The notes: generated by a model from the letters alone, not told the origin. DNA of 64,000 bases from Flavobacterium sp. SUN052 (GCF_028867935.1 NZ_JAPQNS010000011.1:186001-250000); one strand, 5' to 3'; shown: positions 7,149 to 15,560, counted from the stretch's first letter. Made by a program: numbers and translations.

Positions 7149-10022
7149 ATGCCAAAGAATTCCAACATCCGCTCGGTTCTCATTATTGGCTCCGGCCCCA
7201 TCGTTATCGGTCAGGCGTGCGAGTTCGACTACGCCGGTTCGCAGGCTGCCCGCTCCATCCGTGAAGAAGGCATCGAAGTAAGTCTGATCAATTCCAATCC
7301 GGCTACAATCATGACCGATCCGATCAATGCGGATCATGTGTATCTGTTGCCCCTGGAGAAAAAGTCGATTGTCGAGATTCTCAAAAAGCACCAGGAAATG
7401 GGTCGCCCCATCGACGCAGTGTTACCCACCATGGGGGGCCAAACGGCTCTGAACCTCGCCATTGATTGTGACAAGGCTGGAATCTGGAAGAAGTACGATG
7501 TGAAAATTATTGGGGTGGACATCAAAGCCATCGAAACAACCGAAGACCGGGAGAAATTCCGACTCCTGATGGTTGAACTAGGGGCCGGTGTTTGCACTGG
7601 CCGCACTGCCCGCTCGTTTCTGGAAGGAAAGGAAATTGCCCAGGAAATTGGATTTCCGCTCGTTATTCGGCCTTCGTACACGCTGGGAGGCACGGGAGGT
7701 GGCTTTGTGAATGTGCCCGAAGACTTTGATAAAGCCCTCACAGCGGGTCTTCATGCCTCACCCGTGCATGAGGTTTTGGTGGAGCAAAGCGTGATGGGCT
7801 GGAAGGAATACGAGCTGGAGTTGCTCCGCGACGGAGCCGGTAACTTCGTGATTATCTGCTCCATCGAGAACTTCGACCCAATGGGCATTCACACCGGCGA
7901 TTCCATTACGGTGGCTCCAGCCATGACCCTGCCTGATACGCTCTATCAGCAAATGCGCGATTTGGCAATTCGGGTTATGGATGGAATTGGCAAGTTCGCA
8001 GGCGGTTGCAATATCCAGTTCTCGGTAAACCCCGAAACCGACGACATTATCGTGATCGAGGTGAACCCACGGGTGAGCCGATCATCGGCGCTAGCGTCTA
8101 AAGCAACGGGGTATCCAATTGCCAAGATTGCCGCTAAAATGTCGATTGGCTATAATCTGGACGAACTGATCAATCCGATTACAGGCACTACTTCGGCGTT
8201 TTTTGAGCCCGCCATCGACTATGTGATCGTGAAAGTACCACGCTGGAACTTCGACAAGTTTCCGGGTGCTGACCGGTCGCTGGGTCTACAAATGAAGTCG
8301 GTAGGTGAAGCAATGGGTATCGGTCGGAACTTCCAGGAAGCCCTGCAAAAAGCCTGTCAGAGCCTCGAAATCCGGCGGAACGGCCTCGGCGCCGATGGTC
8401 GCGAACTATCGGACATCAACGCGCTGAAGCAGAGTCTGGCTCACCCGAGCTGGAACCGCCTGTTCCATATTTACGATGCGTTTAAAGCGGGGATGTCGTT
8501 CCGGACGATTCGTCAACTGACCAAAATCGATCCCTGGTTCCTACACCAAATCGAAGAGTTGATCGAACTGGAGCGTGAAATCAGCCAATACGACCTGGAT
8601 GACCTGCCGCCCGAGCTGCTCCGTACAGCCAAGCAAAAAGGCTACGCCGACCGGCAGTTAGCCCATATTTTGCAAGTAAAAGAAAGCAAGATTTACAACT
8701 ACCGCCAAAATCATAACATCCGGCGGGTATATAAATGTGTGGATACGTGCGCGGCTGAGTTCGAGGCTAAAACGCCGTACTACTACTCGACTTTCAACAA
8801 CCAGTTGCCCATCACGCTCGACCGCCCGGAGCCAGTTTCTGACCTGCCCGGTAATGAGTCGATCCGTAGCAACCGCAAAAAGGTTGTGATTTTGGGCTCA
8901 GGCCCGAACCGGATTGGCCAGGGTATTGAGTTTGATTATTCGTGCGTTCATGGTGTTTTAGCCGCTAAAGAAGCGGGCTACGAGACGATCATGATCAACT
9001 GTAATCCTGAAACCGTCTCGACCGATCCCGACATTGCCGACAAACTGTATTTCGAGCCAGTGTTTTGGGAGCACGTTCACGCCATTATCATGCACGAGCA
9101 ACCGGAGGGCGTGATTGTGCAGTTGGGTGGTCAAACGGCCCTGAAAATGGCGGAGAAACTGACGCGCTACGGTATCAAAATTATCGGTACCAGTTGGGAC
9201 GCGCTCGATCTGGCCGAAGATCGGGGCCGGTTCTCCAGCCTTCTTCACGACCTCGACATTCCGTACCCTAAATTCGGGACAGTACGTGAATCAGAAGCAG
9301 CCATTGAACTTTCGCGAACGCTGGGCTTCCCCTTGCTGGTGCGACCTAGCTACGTGTTGGGCGGACAGTCGATGAAAATTGTGATCAACGAAACGGAGTT
9401 GGAGCAGCACGTGATGAAAATCCTGAGCGACATTCCCGATAACAACATTCTGCTCGACCATTTCCTTGAAAATGCTATTGAGGCTGAGTCAGACGCTATT
9501 TGCGACGGTGAGAACGTGTATATCATCGGTGTCATGGAGCACATTGAACCAGCAGGTATTCACTCCGGTGACTCGTATGCCCTACTACCGACGTTTGACC
9601 TGAGCGAGAACGTGATTCAGCAGATTGAGGAATACACAAAGAAGATCGCCGTAGCGCTACAAACGAAAGGGTTGATTAACATCCAGTTCGCCATCAAAGA
9701 CGAGAAGGTGTACGTGATCGAAGCTAACCCCCGTGCCAGCCGTACCGTTCCGTTTATCTGTAAAGCCTACCAGGAGCCGTATGTTAATTACGCCACAAAG
9801 GTAATGCTGGGGGCTAAAGTCACCGACTTCACCTTCAACCCGGTCAAGAAAGGCTACGCGATTAAGATTCCGGTATTCTCATTCAGTAAATTCCCAAATG
9901 TAAACAAGGAACTCGGCCCCGAAATGAAATCGACCGGCGAAGGCATCTACTTCATCGACGACCTGACCGACGATTTCTTCCAGAAAGTGTACTCGGAGCG
10001 GAATCTGTATTTGAGCCGGTAG
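7149..10022 (+). CDS. carB: Carbamoyl-phosphate synthase large subunit, without the C-terminal allosteric domain
   Basis: Makes carbamoyl phosphate from glutamine-derived ammonia, bicarbonate and two ATP, for pyrimidine and arginine synthesis. The 957 residues contain the two homologous ATP-grasp halves. The first opens with IGSGPIVIGQACEFDYAG; the second, from about residue 576, opens with ILGSGPNRIGQGIEFDYSC. Between them (about 400-560) lies the helical oligomerisation domain. The protein ends soon after LGPEMKSTGEG, so the roughly 120-140 residue MGS-like regulatory domain that binds UMP and ornithine in E. coli CarB (1073 residues) is absent. The reading frame extends upstream to a TTG at 7065, but ATG at 7149 matches the family N-terminus (MPKNSNIRSVLIIG). 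No carA is adjacent. Confidence 0.95.
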   Translation: MPKNSNIRSVLIIGSGPIVIGQACEFDYAGSQAARSIREEGIEVSLINSNPATIMTDPINADHVYLLPLEKKSIVEILKKHQEMGRPIDAVLPTMGGQTALNLAIDCDKAGIWKKYDVKIIGVDIKAIETTEDREKFRLLMVELGAGVCTGRTARSFLEGKEIAQEIGFPLVIRPSYTLGGTGGGFVNVPEDFDKALTAGLHASPVHEVLVEQSVMGWKEYELELLRDGAGNFVIICSIENFDPMGIHTGDSITVAPAMTLPDTLYQQMRDLAIRVMDGIGKFAGGCNIQFSVNPETDDIIVIEVNPRVSRSSALASKATGYPIAKIAAKMSIGYNLDELINPITGTTSAFFEPAIDYVIVKVPRWNFDKFPGADRSLGLQMKSVGEAMGIGRNFQEALQKACQSLEIRRNGLGADGRELSDINALKQSLAHPSWNRLFHIYDAFKAGMSFRTIRQLTKIDPWFLHQIEELIELEREISQYDLDDLPPELLRTAKQKGYADRQLAHILQVKESKIYNYRQNHNIRRVYKCVDTCAAEFEAKTPYYYSTFNNQLPITLDRPEPVSDLPGNESIRSNRKKVVILGSGPNRIGQGIEFDYSCVHGVLAAKEAGYETIMINCNPETVSTDPDIADKLYFEPVFWEHVHAIIMHEQPEGVIVQLGGQTALKMAEKLTRYGIKIIGTSWDALDLAEDRGRFSSLLHDLDIPYPKFGTVRESEAAIELSRTLGFPLLVRPSYVLGGQSMKIVINETELEQHVMKILSDIPDNNILLDHFLENAIEAESDAICDGENVYIIGVMEHIEPAGIHSGDSYALLPTFDLSENVIQQIEEYTKKIAVALQTKGLINIQFAIKDEKVYVIEANPRASRTVPFICKAYQEPYVNYATKVMLGAKVTDFTFNPVKKGYAIKIPVFSFSKFPNVNKELGPEMKSTGEGIYFIDDLTDDFFQKVYSERNLYLSR

Positions 10023-10074
10023 GAACGGGTCAATAAAATAAATTAGCAGGTCGTTGCATAGCGACCCAATGTTT

Positions 10075-10139
10075 GTAGTGTGAGTCTGGATGATTTGTTG
10101 TTCGTTACTCAGCTGAAAAATCTTCCAGACTCACACTAC
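10075..10139. repeat. 20-bp inverted repeat between convergent genes
   Basis: Arms 10075-10094 and 10120-10139 pair over 20 bases with one mismatch (core TAGTGTGAGTCTGGA) around a 25-base loop. It lies between the converging carB and lipoprotein genes and abuts the lipoprotein stop. No T-tract follows on +, so it is at best an atypical terminator. It may be a dispersed palindromic repeat. Confidence 0.8.
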
Positions 10140-10568
10140 TTATCGAGCGCGAACATAATAAGAACCGCTTCCTCCTGTACCATAGTCGTTTGCCAGGTAT
10201 AAGCGTTTGTTCGTTAACTCTCTTATTGCTTGCCCCCACAAAACTGTGTTCGTTGGCGTTGTTGGTTGCTTTGCATTTATCAGTTGTAGCTGCAATTCTT
10301 TCTTATCCGTTCCCTGACCCTCAACCCCTTCCAGCCGAAACGTGCCCTCCTCTTTCAGCGTGTCGTTTTTCGATATTGTATATTGATTTGGCGCTTTTAG
10401 GTGCAGAATAATTCGCTCGCCCGGCTTAGCGACCGTTTTATAATTAGAAAAGCAACCATAACTATACGATTCCTGCCAAAGCCAATCACCCATCAACGGA
10501 TCATGGGGTTCAATTATATCACAACTCCACAAACACAATAGAACACCAAGTAAAGCTATTATCTTCAT
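10140..10568 (-). CDS. Small hypothetical lipoprotein
   Basis: A 142-residue protein with a short hydrophobic leader and a lipobox, LLCLWSC, placing the lipid-modified cysteine at residue 16. The mature part starts with DIIEPHDPLMGDWLW, an opening seen in lipocalin-like or META-type Bacteroidota lipoproteins (GxW motif). A strand-rich body ends in GTGGSGSYYVRAR. No function can be assigned. It is transcribed towards carB. A perfect 12-bp palindrome, CCAATTAATTGG, at 10579-10590 sits 10 bases ahead of the ATG and may be a regulator site. Confidence 0.65.
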   Translation of the reverse strand: MKIIALLGVLLCLWSCDIIEPHDPLMGDWLWQESYSYGCFSNYKTVAKPGERIILHLKAPNQYTISKNDTLKEEGTFRLEGVEGQGTDKKELQLQLINAKQPTTPTNTVLWGQAIRELTNKRLYLANDYGTGGSGSYYVRAR

Positions 10569-10578
10569 AGTGATTAAA

Positions 10579-10590
10579 CCAATTAATTGG
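10579..10590. promoter_or_regulatory. 12-bp palindrome ahead of the lipoprotein gene
   Basis: CCAATTAATTGG is a perfect palindrome centred 16-17 bases before the ATG of the lipoprotein gene, a position that would overlap the start of transcription. Operator role is inferred only from symmetry and place. Confidence 0.3.
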
Positions 10591-10722
10591 GGCCATTTCT
10601 ACTAAGAGTCAAAGTAAGCCCAAATGGTTGGAATATCTCAATACTATTAATCAAAAATAGACACTTATAAGGCTTCGTTGGTGTTATACATATAGCCAGT
10701 AAACACTCAACGTCCCTTATAC

Positions 10723-11862
10723 ATGCCCTTGTCTGACAGTCAGTTAGAAGTTCAACCTATACCTTCTGCTAGTGATACCCGCCCGGCACGGCTCTGGATA
10801 CCCAGGCGCGTCGTGTTTACGCCGGATGCCCTTACCGAACCCTTTGGCCAGCAGATTCACGAGCGAATTTCGGCGCTTGGTTTGCCGATTGAGGTGATGA
10901 AGAATAATCGCATCACGGGCCTACGCGGTGCTGATGATCGTGAGACGTACCGCATTGCCAAGAATACCCTTGCCATTGTAAACGCCCCTCCCAGCGCGTT
11001 CAAGCTCCAGCCCATTCCGCCCTCCGCCGATTGGCAAATGAATCTTGCCGAGGGGTGCCCTGCTCATTGTCAGTACTGTTATCTGGCAGGTAGTTTGGCC
11101 GGTCCACCAGTTGTGCGCGCCTACGCTAATCTCCCGGCCATGCTGGCTAACACAGCTAAGTATGAAAATCTGTCGCCCAATGGAATCAGCAAACGCCGGG
11201 GCGAACTGACCTCATTTGAAGTGAGCTGCTACACCGATGTGATTGGCATTGAACACCTGACCGGGAGTTTGTCGGAGTGCGTGCGGTATTTCAGCGGGCG
11301 CGAAAACGCTCAGTTGCGCTTTGTCACGAAGTATAATCAGGTGGAAAGTCTATTGCCGCTGGAACACAACGGCCATACCCGAGCCCGCGTGAGCCTCAAC
11401 GCCGAACCCATAGCCCGACGACTCGAAGGAGGTACAGCTTCTGCGGAAGCCCGTTTGCAGGCCTTGCGGCAGTTAGCCCTGCCCAAAGAACTGGGTGGCG
11501 GAGGTTACCCGGTGGGCATTATCGTAGCCCCCATCATGCCCATTCCCGACTGGCGCGAACACTATACCCACCTACTCGACCGCATTGTCAAAACTCTTGA
11601 TTTTGGTCCCGGCATTGCTCCCGCTGACATGAACGTGGAGTTTATTAGCCACCGCTTCACCCCCGGCTCCAAGGATGTGTTGCAGAGTTGGTACCCCAAT
11701 ACTACGCTCGATATGGACGAAACCGCCCGCGCCGAGAAACGTAACAAGTTTGGTGGTACCAAATACGTATACATGCCCGACGAGATGAAGGCATTTAAGC
11801 GGTTTTTCTACGATGAGTGGGCTAAGCGTTTCCCCAATGCACCAATTCTGTACTGGACGTAA
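10723..11862 (+). CDS. Spore photoproduct lyase-like radical SAM protein
   Basis: A 379-residue radical SAM enzyme of the SplB-like family. The cluster motif is CPAHCQYC: cysteines 112, 116 and 119 in the CxxxCxxC spacing of the family, set in LAEGCPAHCQYCYL. A further cysteine at 169, in FEVSCYTDVIGIEH, lies about 50 residues downstream. That is close to where spore photoproduct lyases carry the hydrogen-donor cysteine (C141 in B. subtilis). True SPL repairs the UV-induced thymine dimer of spore DNA; this organism group does not sporulate, so the substrate is probably another UV lesion or unknown. It stands alone, with convergent or divergent neighbours. Confidence 0.8.
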   Translation: MPLSDSQLEVQPIPSASDTRPARLWIPRRVVFTPDALTEPFGQQIHERISALGLPIEVMKNNRITGLRGADDRETYRIAKNTLAIVNAPPSAFKLQPIPPSADWQMNLAEGCPAHCQYCYLAGSLAGPPVVRAYANLPAMLANTAKYENLSPNGISKRRGELTSFEVSCYTDVIGIEHLTGSLSECVRYFSGRENAQLRFVTKYNQVESLLPLEHNGHTRARVSLNAEPIARRLEGGTASAEARLQALRQLALPKELGGGGYPVGIIVAPIMPIPDWREHYTHLLDRIVKTLDFGPGIAPADMNVEFISHRFTPGSKDVLQSWYPNTTLDMDETARAEKRNKFGGTKYVYMPDEMKAFKRFFYDEWAKRFPNAPILYWT

Positions 11863-11885
11863 TCGGTTAATCTTCCATTCTCAAC

Positions 11886-12233
11886 TCAAACATACCGCCA
11901 CGCCCACCAGATTAGTAAACCCTGCAACGGTAAACGGCCCCAGACCAGCCAGCGGGGTAGCGACTGAAACTTATCGGCGGTAGCCATATAGACATTGGCC
12001 GGAAATACAGCTATCAGGAGTACAATGATGCCAATGGCAGCCCACGAGCGCGTAGCGGGGAATAGTAAACCTAATCCTAGTGCCGCTTCGGCGACTCCGC
12101 TCCAAAGAACTAACGCTTTGTGAGCGGGCAAATAGGGTGGCATCATTGCCATGTATCCCCCTGGTTTAACAAAGTGCATAATGCCCGCAAAAACGTAGAG
12201 TGCGGCCATAGAATAAAGTGCAAATAATTTCAT
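11886..12233 (-). CDS. DoxX family small membrane protein
   Basis: A 115-residue protein with four predicted membrane helices. It begins MKLFALYSMAALYVFAG, followed by GIMHFVKPGGYMAMMPPYLP, a hallmark of the DoxX/MauE-like family in Bacteroidota. Members are thought to assist membrane redox or assembly processes, but the activity is not defined. The frame extends to an ATG at 12281, giving 131 residues. I chose the internal ATG at 12233 because it gives the normal family N-terminus; the extension reads as non-hydrophobic leader. It is divergent from the 12443 gene, and the shared region holds the 11-bp repeat array. Confidence 0.75.
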   Translation of the reverse strand: MKLFALYSMAALYVFAGIMHFVKPGGYMAMMPPYLPAHKALVLWSGVAEAALGLGLLFPATRSWAAIGIIVLLIAVFPANVYMATADKFQSLPRWLVWGRLPLQGLLIWWAWRYV

Positions 12234-12300
12234 TTCTGTACAGTTAAGTGAGAATTTGAATCCTTGGAACTCCCAAAACATGAAAAATCAATCAAATTCA

Positions 12301-12366
12301 TAACATTGGCTTCACATTGACGTAACATTAGCGTAATATTGTGATAACATTCGGTTAACACATCTG
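12301..12366. promoter_or_regulatory. Array of six 11-bp phased direct repeats (TAACATT-N4)
   Basis: Units start at 12301, 12312, 12323, 12334, 12345 and 12356: TAACATT, TCACATT, TAACATT, TAATATT, TAACATT and a weaker TAACACA, each followed by four variable bases. The exact 11-base period puts every copy on the same face of the helix. Direct repeats with 11-bp spacing are typical of OmpR/PhoB-family response-regulator sites, so a multi-site operator for the flanking divergent genes is plausible. Confidence 0.6.
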
Positions 12367-12442
12367 AGCATTGTGCTCAATATATATGGACGAACCGGCT
12401 GGGTTTGGTTTTTTCAGTCACAGTTTAAAAGCTTTTCACAAC

Positions 12443-12796
12443 ATGAAGACTACCATTGTCACGTTCGCTATGGTTGCCCTGTTATCGGTGGGAGCTTTTG
12501 CCAATCCTCGGCTTTCAAACAAGAGTAAGGCAAAAGCAGCACAAACTACTACGGTAGAACATCAACTGAGTACACAACTTACCTACCCCGACGCTCTTCA
12601 GGCAGCTGTTCGCAATAGCGTAGTTGTTGTTCAGTACAAGATTAGCGAAGCTAATCGGGTAAACGATGTGCAGGTGCTGACTGCCAATAAGCAACTCAAT
12701 GAAGAATTATCCCGCCAACTGACGGGTATAAAAGTAAATACAACCGAAGTCGACCCTAATCAGGTATATACCGCTCGCTTACGGTTCCAACTTTAG
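12443..12796 (+). CDS. Small secreted TonB C-terminal-like protein
   Basis: A 117-residue protein with a clean signal peptide (MKTTIVTFAMVALLSVGAFA). The mature part contains LTYPDALQAAVRNSVVVVQYKIS followed by a VQVLTANKQLNEEL segment. This is the strand-helix-strand pattern of a TonB C-terminal (or STN-like) domain, without the membrane anchor and proline-rich spacer of true TonB. The role is unknown; it might interact with outer-membrane receptors in the periplasm. The frame reaches back to a TTG at 12371, but only ATG 12443 starts directly at the signal peptide. It is followed by a strong terminator and preceded by the 11-bp repeat array. Confidence 0.65.
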   Translation: MKTTIVTFAMVALLSVGAFANPRLSNKSKAKAAQTTTVEHQLSTQLTYPDALQAAVRNSVVVVQYKISEANRVNDVQVLTANKQLNEELSRQLTGIKVNTTEVDPNQVYTARLRFQL

Positions 12797-12814
12797 TAGA
12801 CTCAGCATTCCGCC

Positions 12815-12848
12815 AAACCTGTCAGTCAAAAACCTGGCAGGTTTTTTT
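12815..12848 (+). terminator. Rho-independent terminator after the TonB-C-like gene
   Basis: The 10-bp stem AAACCTGTCA/TGGCAGGTTT (12815-12824 with 12835-12844, one G-U pair) and a 10-base loop are followed by a run of T to 12848. It lies 19 bases after the stop codon and also separates the converging DUF2851 gene. Confidence 0.88.
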
Positions 12849-12854
12849 ATTCCG

Positions 12855-14168
12855 CTATTTCTGCCCTACCAAGCTTGCTCCGATTTGGCAGTTGAGGCAT
12901 TTTTTAGGCGTGCAAAAGGAGTTAAATAACTCAATTGAAGCCTGAGAGTCGAATGCCGACCGCACCGTCAACCCCAAACTCTCCCAACCATCGGTAATTG
13001 TATTTTTTTCGGGTGGTAGCTGTTCAAGTAGAGCAATAGCCCGGTCAATATATTCAGACCGGTCGCGGTTGTGTGCGTAGGCAGCCAGCAACGGGGCTAC
13101 TGTATTAATCAGGATATTTGTAACGGAGGACACGCCTAAAGTCGGGGCGGCTTTATCGGTGGTTTTGCCGAAGCGGTAATGGCTTTGCCAATATTCAGAA
13201 GGCATTACCTGTAATTTTTTAAGCAGACCTGGCGCATCATTCATTCCCACAAAAAGAGAAAACAAACTGCCGTGATTGCTCATTAATCGGGCAAACTGCG
13301 CTAGCCGGAGCGTAGGAAAATTGGCGGGACGTAGCCGTCCCCATTTCCAGACGTGGGCGGGCAACTGCTTATCGATTAGACCGTATTTGGCCGCCAGAAA
13401 TCGGTACTCTCGCCGAAGTTCGTCTACGTACGGATCGACTTCCTCAACCACGTCCAACAATCCGCTGGCCCCAAACAACATGGCTTCCAGTTGCCGCACC
13501 GAATCGCGGTGTTTCATCAACGCCCTTTGCGGAATTGCCCGACTTAATTGAGCCATTGGGTCAGCGTTGATTTTAAAGCCGAAATTGATGGCTAATAGTC
13601 GATAAGCTGTCTCTTCCCAATCCTGAGTAGCCTCATAAATAGCTTTTACGTCGGCTGCTTTGCGTTCGAGCCGTTGCAACATGGCCTTGTCGAGCATGGC
13701 TGTTATGCGCAGGGGCTGCACCCCCTGAAACTGCCCCGCACACGGAATAGCATCGAGCGATTCGGTCAGGGAATTGTACCGGCTCAACAGATCGGAGCCG
13801 GTGCGAGCCTGTAATTCGAGGGTTGGCATGGTGGAACCATCGGTACGGGTTGGCCGACGATGGTGGGTTTCTGGAGTGCCCCCATTCGGACGGTCGTCGG
13901 TCCAGACAATATGCAGAATTACATTGTCGTAGGCGCGGTCGTGTTGATGCCGGTGAGCCAGCCAATCCGATGCTTTGGTATGCGCTTCCACCGTTCCAAC
14001 CCATTCAACGTCGTTGATCAGGAGCCGGGCATTCAGGAAATCTGGACCAGCATTGGGGTTCCGGAAACCGGGGTGTACTACCTGAATCGACTCGCCTTCG
14101 GTGGTTAGCAAGTCGGCATGGTCAAAGTACTGGAACTGCCAGAGAAAATACAGGAATGCTTCTGTCAC
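12855..14168 (-). CDS. DUF2851 family protein
   Basis: A 437-residue protein of the DUF2851 family, widespread and almost confined to Bacteroidota, with no assigned activity. Recognition rests on the start TEAFLYFLWQFQYFD, the motif HPGFRNPNAGPDFLNARLLI near residue 40, EWVGTVEAHTKASDW, and the C-terminal cysteine motif CTPKKCLNCQIG, which could bind a metal. The fold is often compared with restriction-endonuclease-like proteins; I did not test this. No ATG is available. GTG at 14168 gives the family-typical M-TEAFLYFLW start, while a TTG at 14213 would place the start inside the neighbouring inverted repeat. Confidence 0.85.
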   Translation of the reverse strand: MTEAFLYFLWQFQYFDHADLLTTEGESIQVVHPGFRNPNAGPDFLNARLLINDVEWVGTVEAHTKASDWLAHRHQHDRAYDNVILHIVWTDDRPNGGTPETHHRRPTRTDGSTMPTLELQARTGSDLLSRYNSLTESLDAIPCAGQFQGVQPLRITAMLDKAMLQRLERKAADVKAIYEATQDWEETAYRLLAINFGFKINADPMAQLSRAIPQRALMKHRDSVRQLEAMLFGASGLLDVVEEVDPYVDELRREYRFLAAKYGLIDKQLPAHVWKWGRLRPANFPTLRLAQFARLMSNHGSLFSLFVGMNDAPGLLKKLQVMPSEYWQSHYRFGKTTDKAAPTLGVSSVTNILINTVAPLLAAYAHNRDRSEYIDRAIALLEQLPPEKNTITDGWESLGLTVRSAFDSQASIELFNSFCTPKKCLNCQIGASLVGQK

Positions 14169-14184
14169 GGTGGTGAGGTTATTC

Positions 14185-14280
14185 AACCGCAAAGACGCAA
14201 AAGTTAACGCCAAGATCGCGAAGCAATTCTTATATATACTTCTTTGCGACCTTGGCGTTAACTTTTGCGTCTTTGCGGTT
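14185..14280. repeat. 39-bp near-perfect inverted repeat
   Basis: Arms 14185-14223 and 14242-14280 pair over 39 bases with two mismatches; the loop is 18 bases. The arms start AACCGCAAAGACGCAAAAG and consist of related short words (cgcaaag, gcgaag). It fills the gap between the DUF2851 gene and the upstream acyltransferase gene, both on -. No T-tract follows. It looks like a member of a dispersed intergenic repeat family. Confidence 0.88.
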
Positions 14281-14286
14281 CATAAA

Positions 14287-15429
14287 TTAAACTTTGATGA
14301 TGACGTTTTTCCGGTACATGAGCCACAAAATCACGCCCCAGATTAGAATGAACGTAAGCGCACCAGCCAACGACGCATTAGTCGGATCGGTGAACCAGGG
14401 CACAATAAACGACTGGTAGAGGTAATCTTTCAAACCCATCTCGCTGCCGGCGGGTCCGCTGACTTTAATCAGCGTCATAATGCGCGGAATAAGTCCCGAC
14501 AGAAAAAAAACCGTAATGGCGTTGATGCCATACGCCACAAACGGCAACGACCACCGACGATAGGCTGGTTTGTCAACTCCCACCACATCAATAAACCAAT
14601 AACTGGTGGCAAGGCCGAGCATAGCCAACCCTCCTGCTAGCAGAACATAAGAACTGGTCCAGATTTTTTTGTTGATCGGAAAAATGGCATCGGCAAATAC
14701 GCCGGCCAAGGTTACTACTACCCCAGCCGCGAAGAGCCAGGCAATTTTTTCGGCAACGGGGCGCGAACCGCGTAACCATGTTCCGGTCAGCACACCCAGC
14801 AAACCCGTACCGATGGCCGGTATGGTGCTCAGAATACCTTCGGGGTCCCAAACCTTAGTTGCCTTGTACACGTGAGCCGGAGTAAGTATCAGGTTATCTA
14901 ACCAGGCGGAGAGATTCGTTGTGGGGTCGAGGTTGGGATAGCCGACACCGGGCACCGGAACAACCGTGAGCAGTAACCAGTAGCCTACTAACAACCCGGC
15001 AACAATCCAGCGTTGCTGACGAACAGTTGTGTTCAGAAAAATAAACGAGCAAGCGATATATACGAGCCCAATCCGTTGCAAAACACCCGGTATCCGAACG
15101 GTTGTTGGATCAAATTTGGGGAAGAAATTCATATACAACCCTAGCGCAAAGAGCGTTAACCCACGCCGTATTATTTTTCTCCCAACTCCTGCCTGCCGTT
15201 TGCCTCCCAACGCAAACGTGATCGACACGCCCATGATGAACAGGAAAAACGGAAATATCAGATCGGTGGGTGTCCAGCCGTGCCACTCAGCATGGCCGAG
15301 TGGCGCATAAATATGGTTCCAGTCACCGGGATTGTTAACCATAATCATGGCGGCTACAGTAAGACCACGAAAGGCGTCGAGCGACAATAAACGGCCCGGA
15401 GCGGGCAAATCAGGTTGCGGGTTTTGCAT
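14287..15429 (-). CDS. HGSNAT-like membrane acyltransferase (DUF1624/DUF5009 family)
   Basis: A 380-residue polytopic membrane protein with about ten helices, of the family that includes human heparan-alpha-glucosaminide N-acetyltransferase and bacterial NagX-like proteins. The diagnostic N-terminus is LLSLDAFRGLTVAAMIMVNNP, followed by a histidine-rich loop (GHAEWHGWTPTDLIFPFFLF), where the active-site histidine of the family is expected. Members transfer acetyl groups from cytoplasmic acetyl-CoA to amino sugars across the membrane. This would suit cell-wall sugar recycling, but the substrate here is not proven. The frame extends 83 codons upstream without membrane or family features; ATG 15429 gives the conserved start and lies just after a promoter-like box. 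Confidence 0.8.
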   Translation of the reverse strand: MQNPQPDLPAPGRLLSLDAFRGLTVAAMIMVNNPGDWNHIYAPLGHAEWHGWTPTDLIFPFFLFIMGVSITFALGGKRQAGVGRKIIRRGLTLFALGLYMNFFPKFDPTTVRIPGVLQRIGLVYIACSFIFLNTTVRQQRWIVAGLLVGYWLLLTVVPVPGVGYPNLDPTTNLSAWLDNLILTPAHVYKATKVWDPEGILSTIPAIGTGLLGVLTGTWLRGSRPVAEKIAWLFAAGVVVTLAGVFADAIFPINKKIWTSSYVLLAGGLAMLGLATSYWFIDVVGVDKPAYRRWSLPFVAYGINAITVFFLSGLIPRIMTLIKVSGPAGSEMGLKDYLYQSFIVPWFTDPTNASLAGALTFILIWGVILWLMYRKNVIIKV

Positions 15430-15431
15430 GG

Positions 15432-15460
15432 AAAAGATAGTGGGCCAATTGCACCGGCAA
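15432..15460 (-). promoter_or_regulatory. Candidate promoter of the HGSNAT-like gene
   Basis: On the minus strand, TTG (15458-15460) and TATCTTTT (15432-15439) are separated by 18 bases, close to the Bacteroidota TTTG/TAnnTTTG arrangement. The box ends 2 bases before the ATG, so the transcript would be leaderless. Confidence 0.35.
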
Positions 15461-15529
15461 GATAATGTTTTATAGACATCTTCGGGATGACTAACACATG
15501 ACGATCTCGACAACAGCTCTGGTATAGAG

Positions 15530-15560
15530 TTTGCATAGTAGCTGTTATGCGTTAATTTCG
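15530..15560 (+). promoter_or_regulatory. Candidate promoter of the thioredoxin-like gene
   Basis: TTTG at 15530-15533, a 19-base spacer, and TAATTTCG at 15553-15560 match the Bacteroidota -33/-7 layout with one change in the -7 box. The predicted leader to the ATG at 15630 is about 63 bases. Confidence 0.5.

Noticed and set aside
12301..12366. Repeat array considered as a CRISPR or minisatellite
   Set aside because: Units of 11 bases without unique spacers are too short for CRISPR, and the four variable bases per unit argue against simple slippage repeats.
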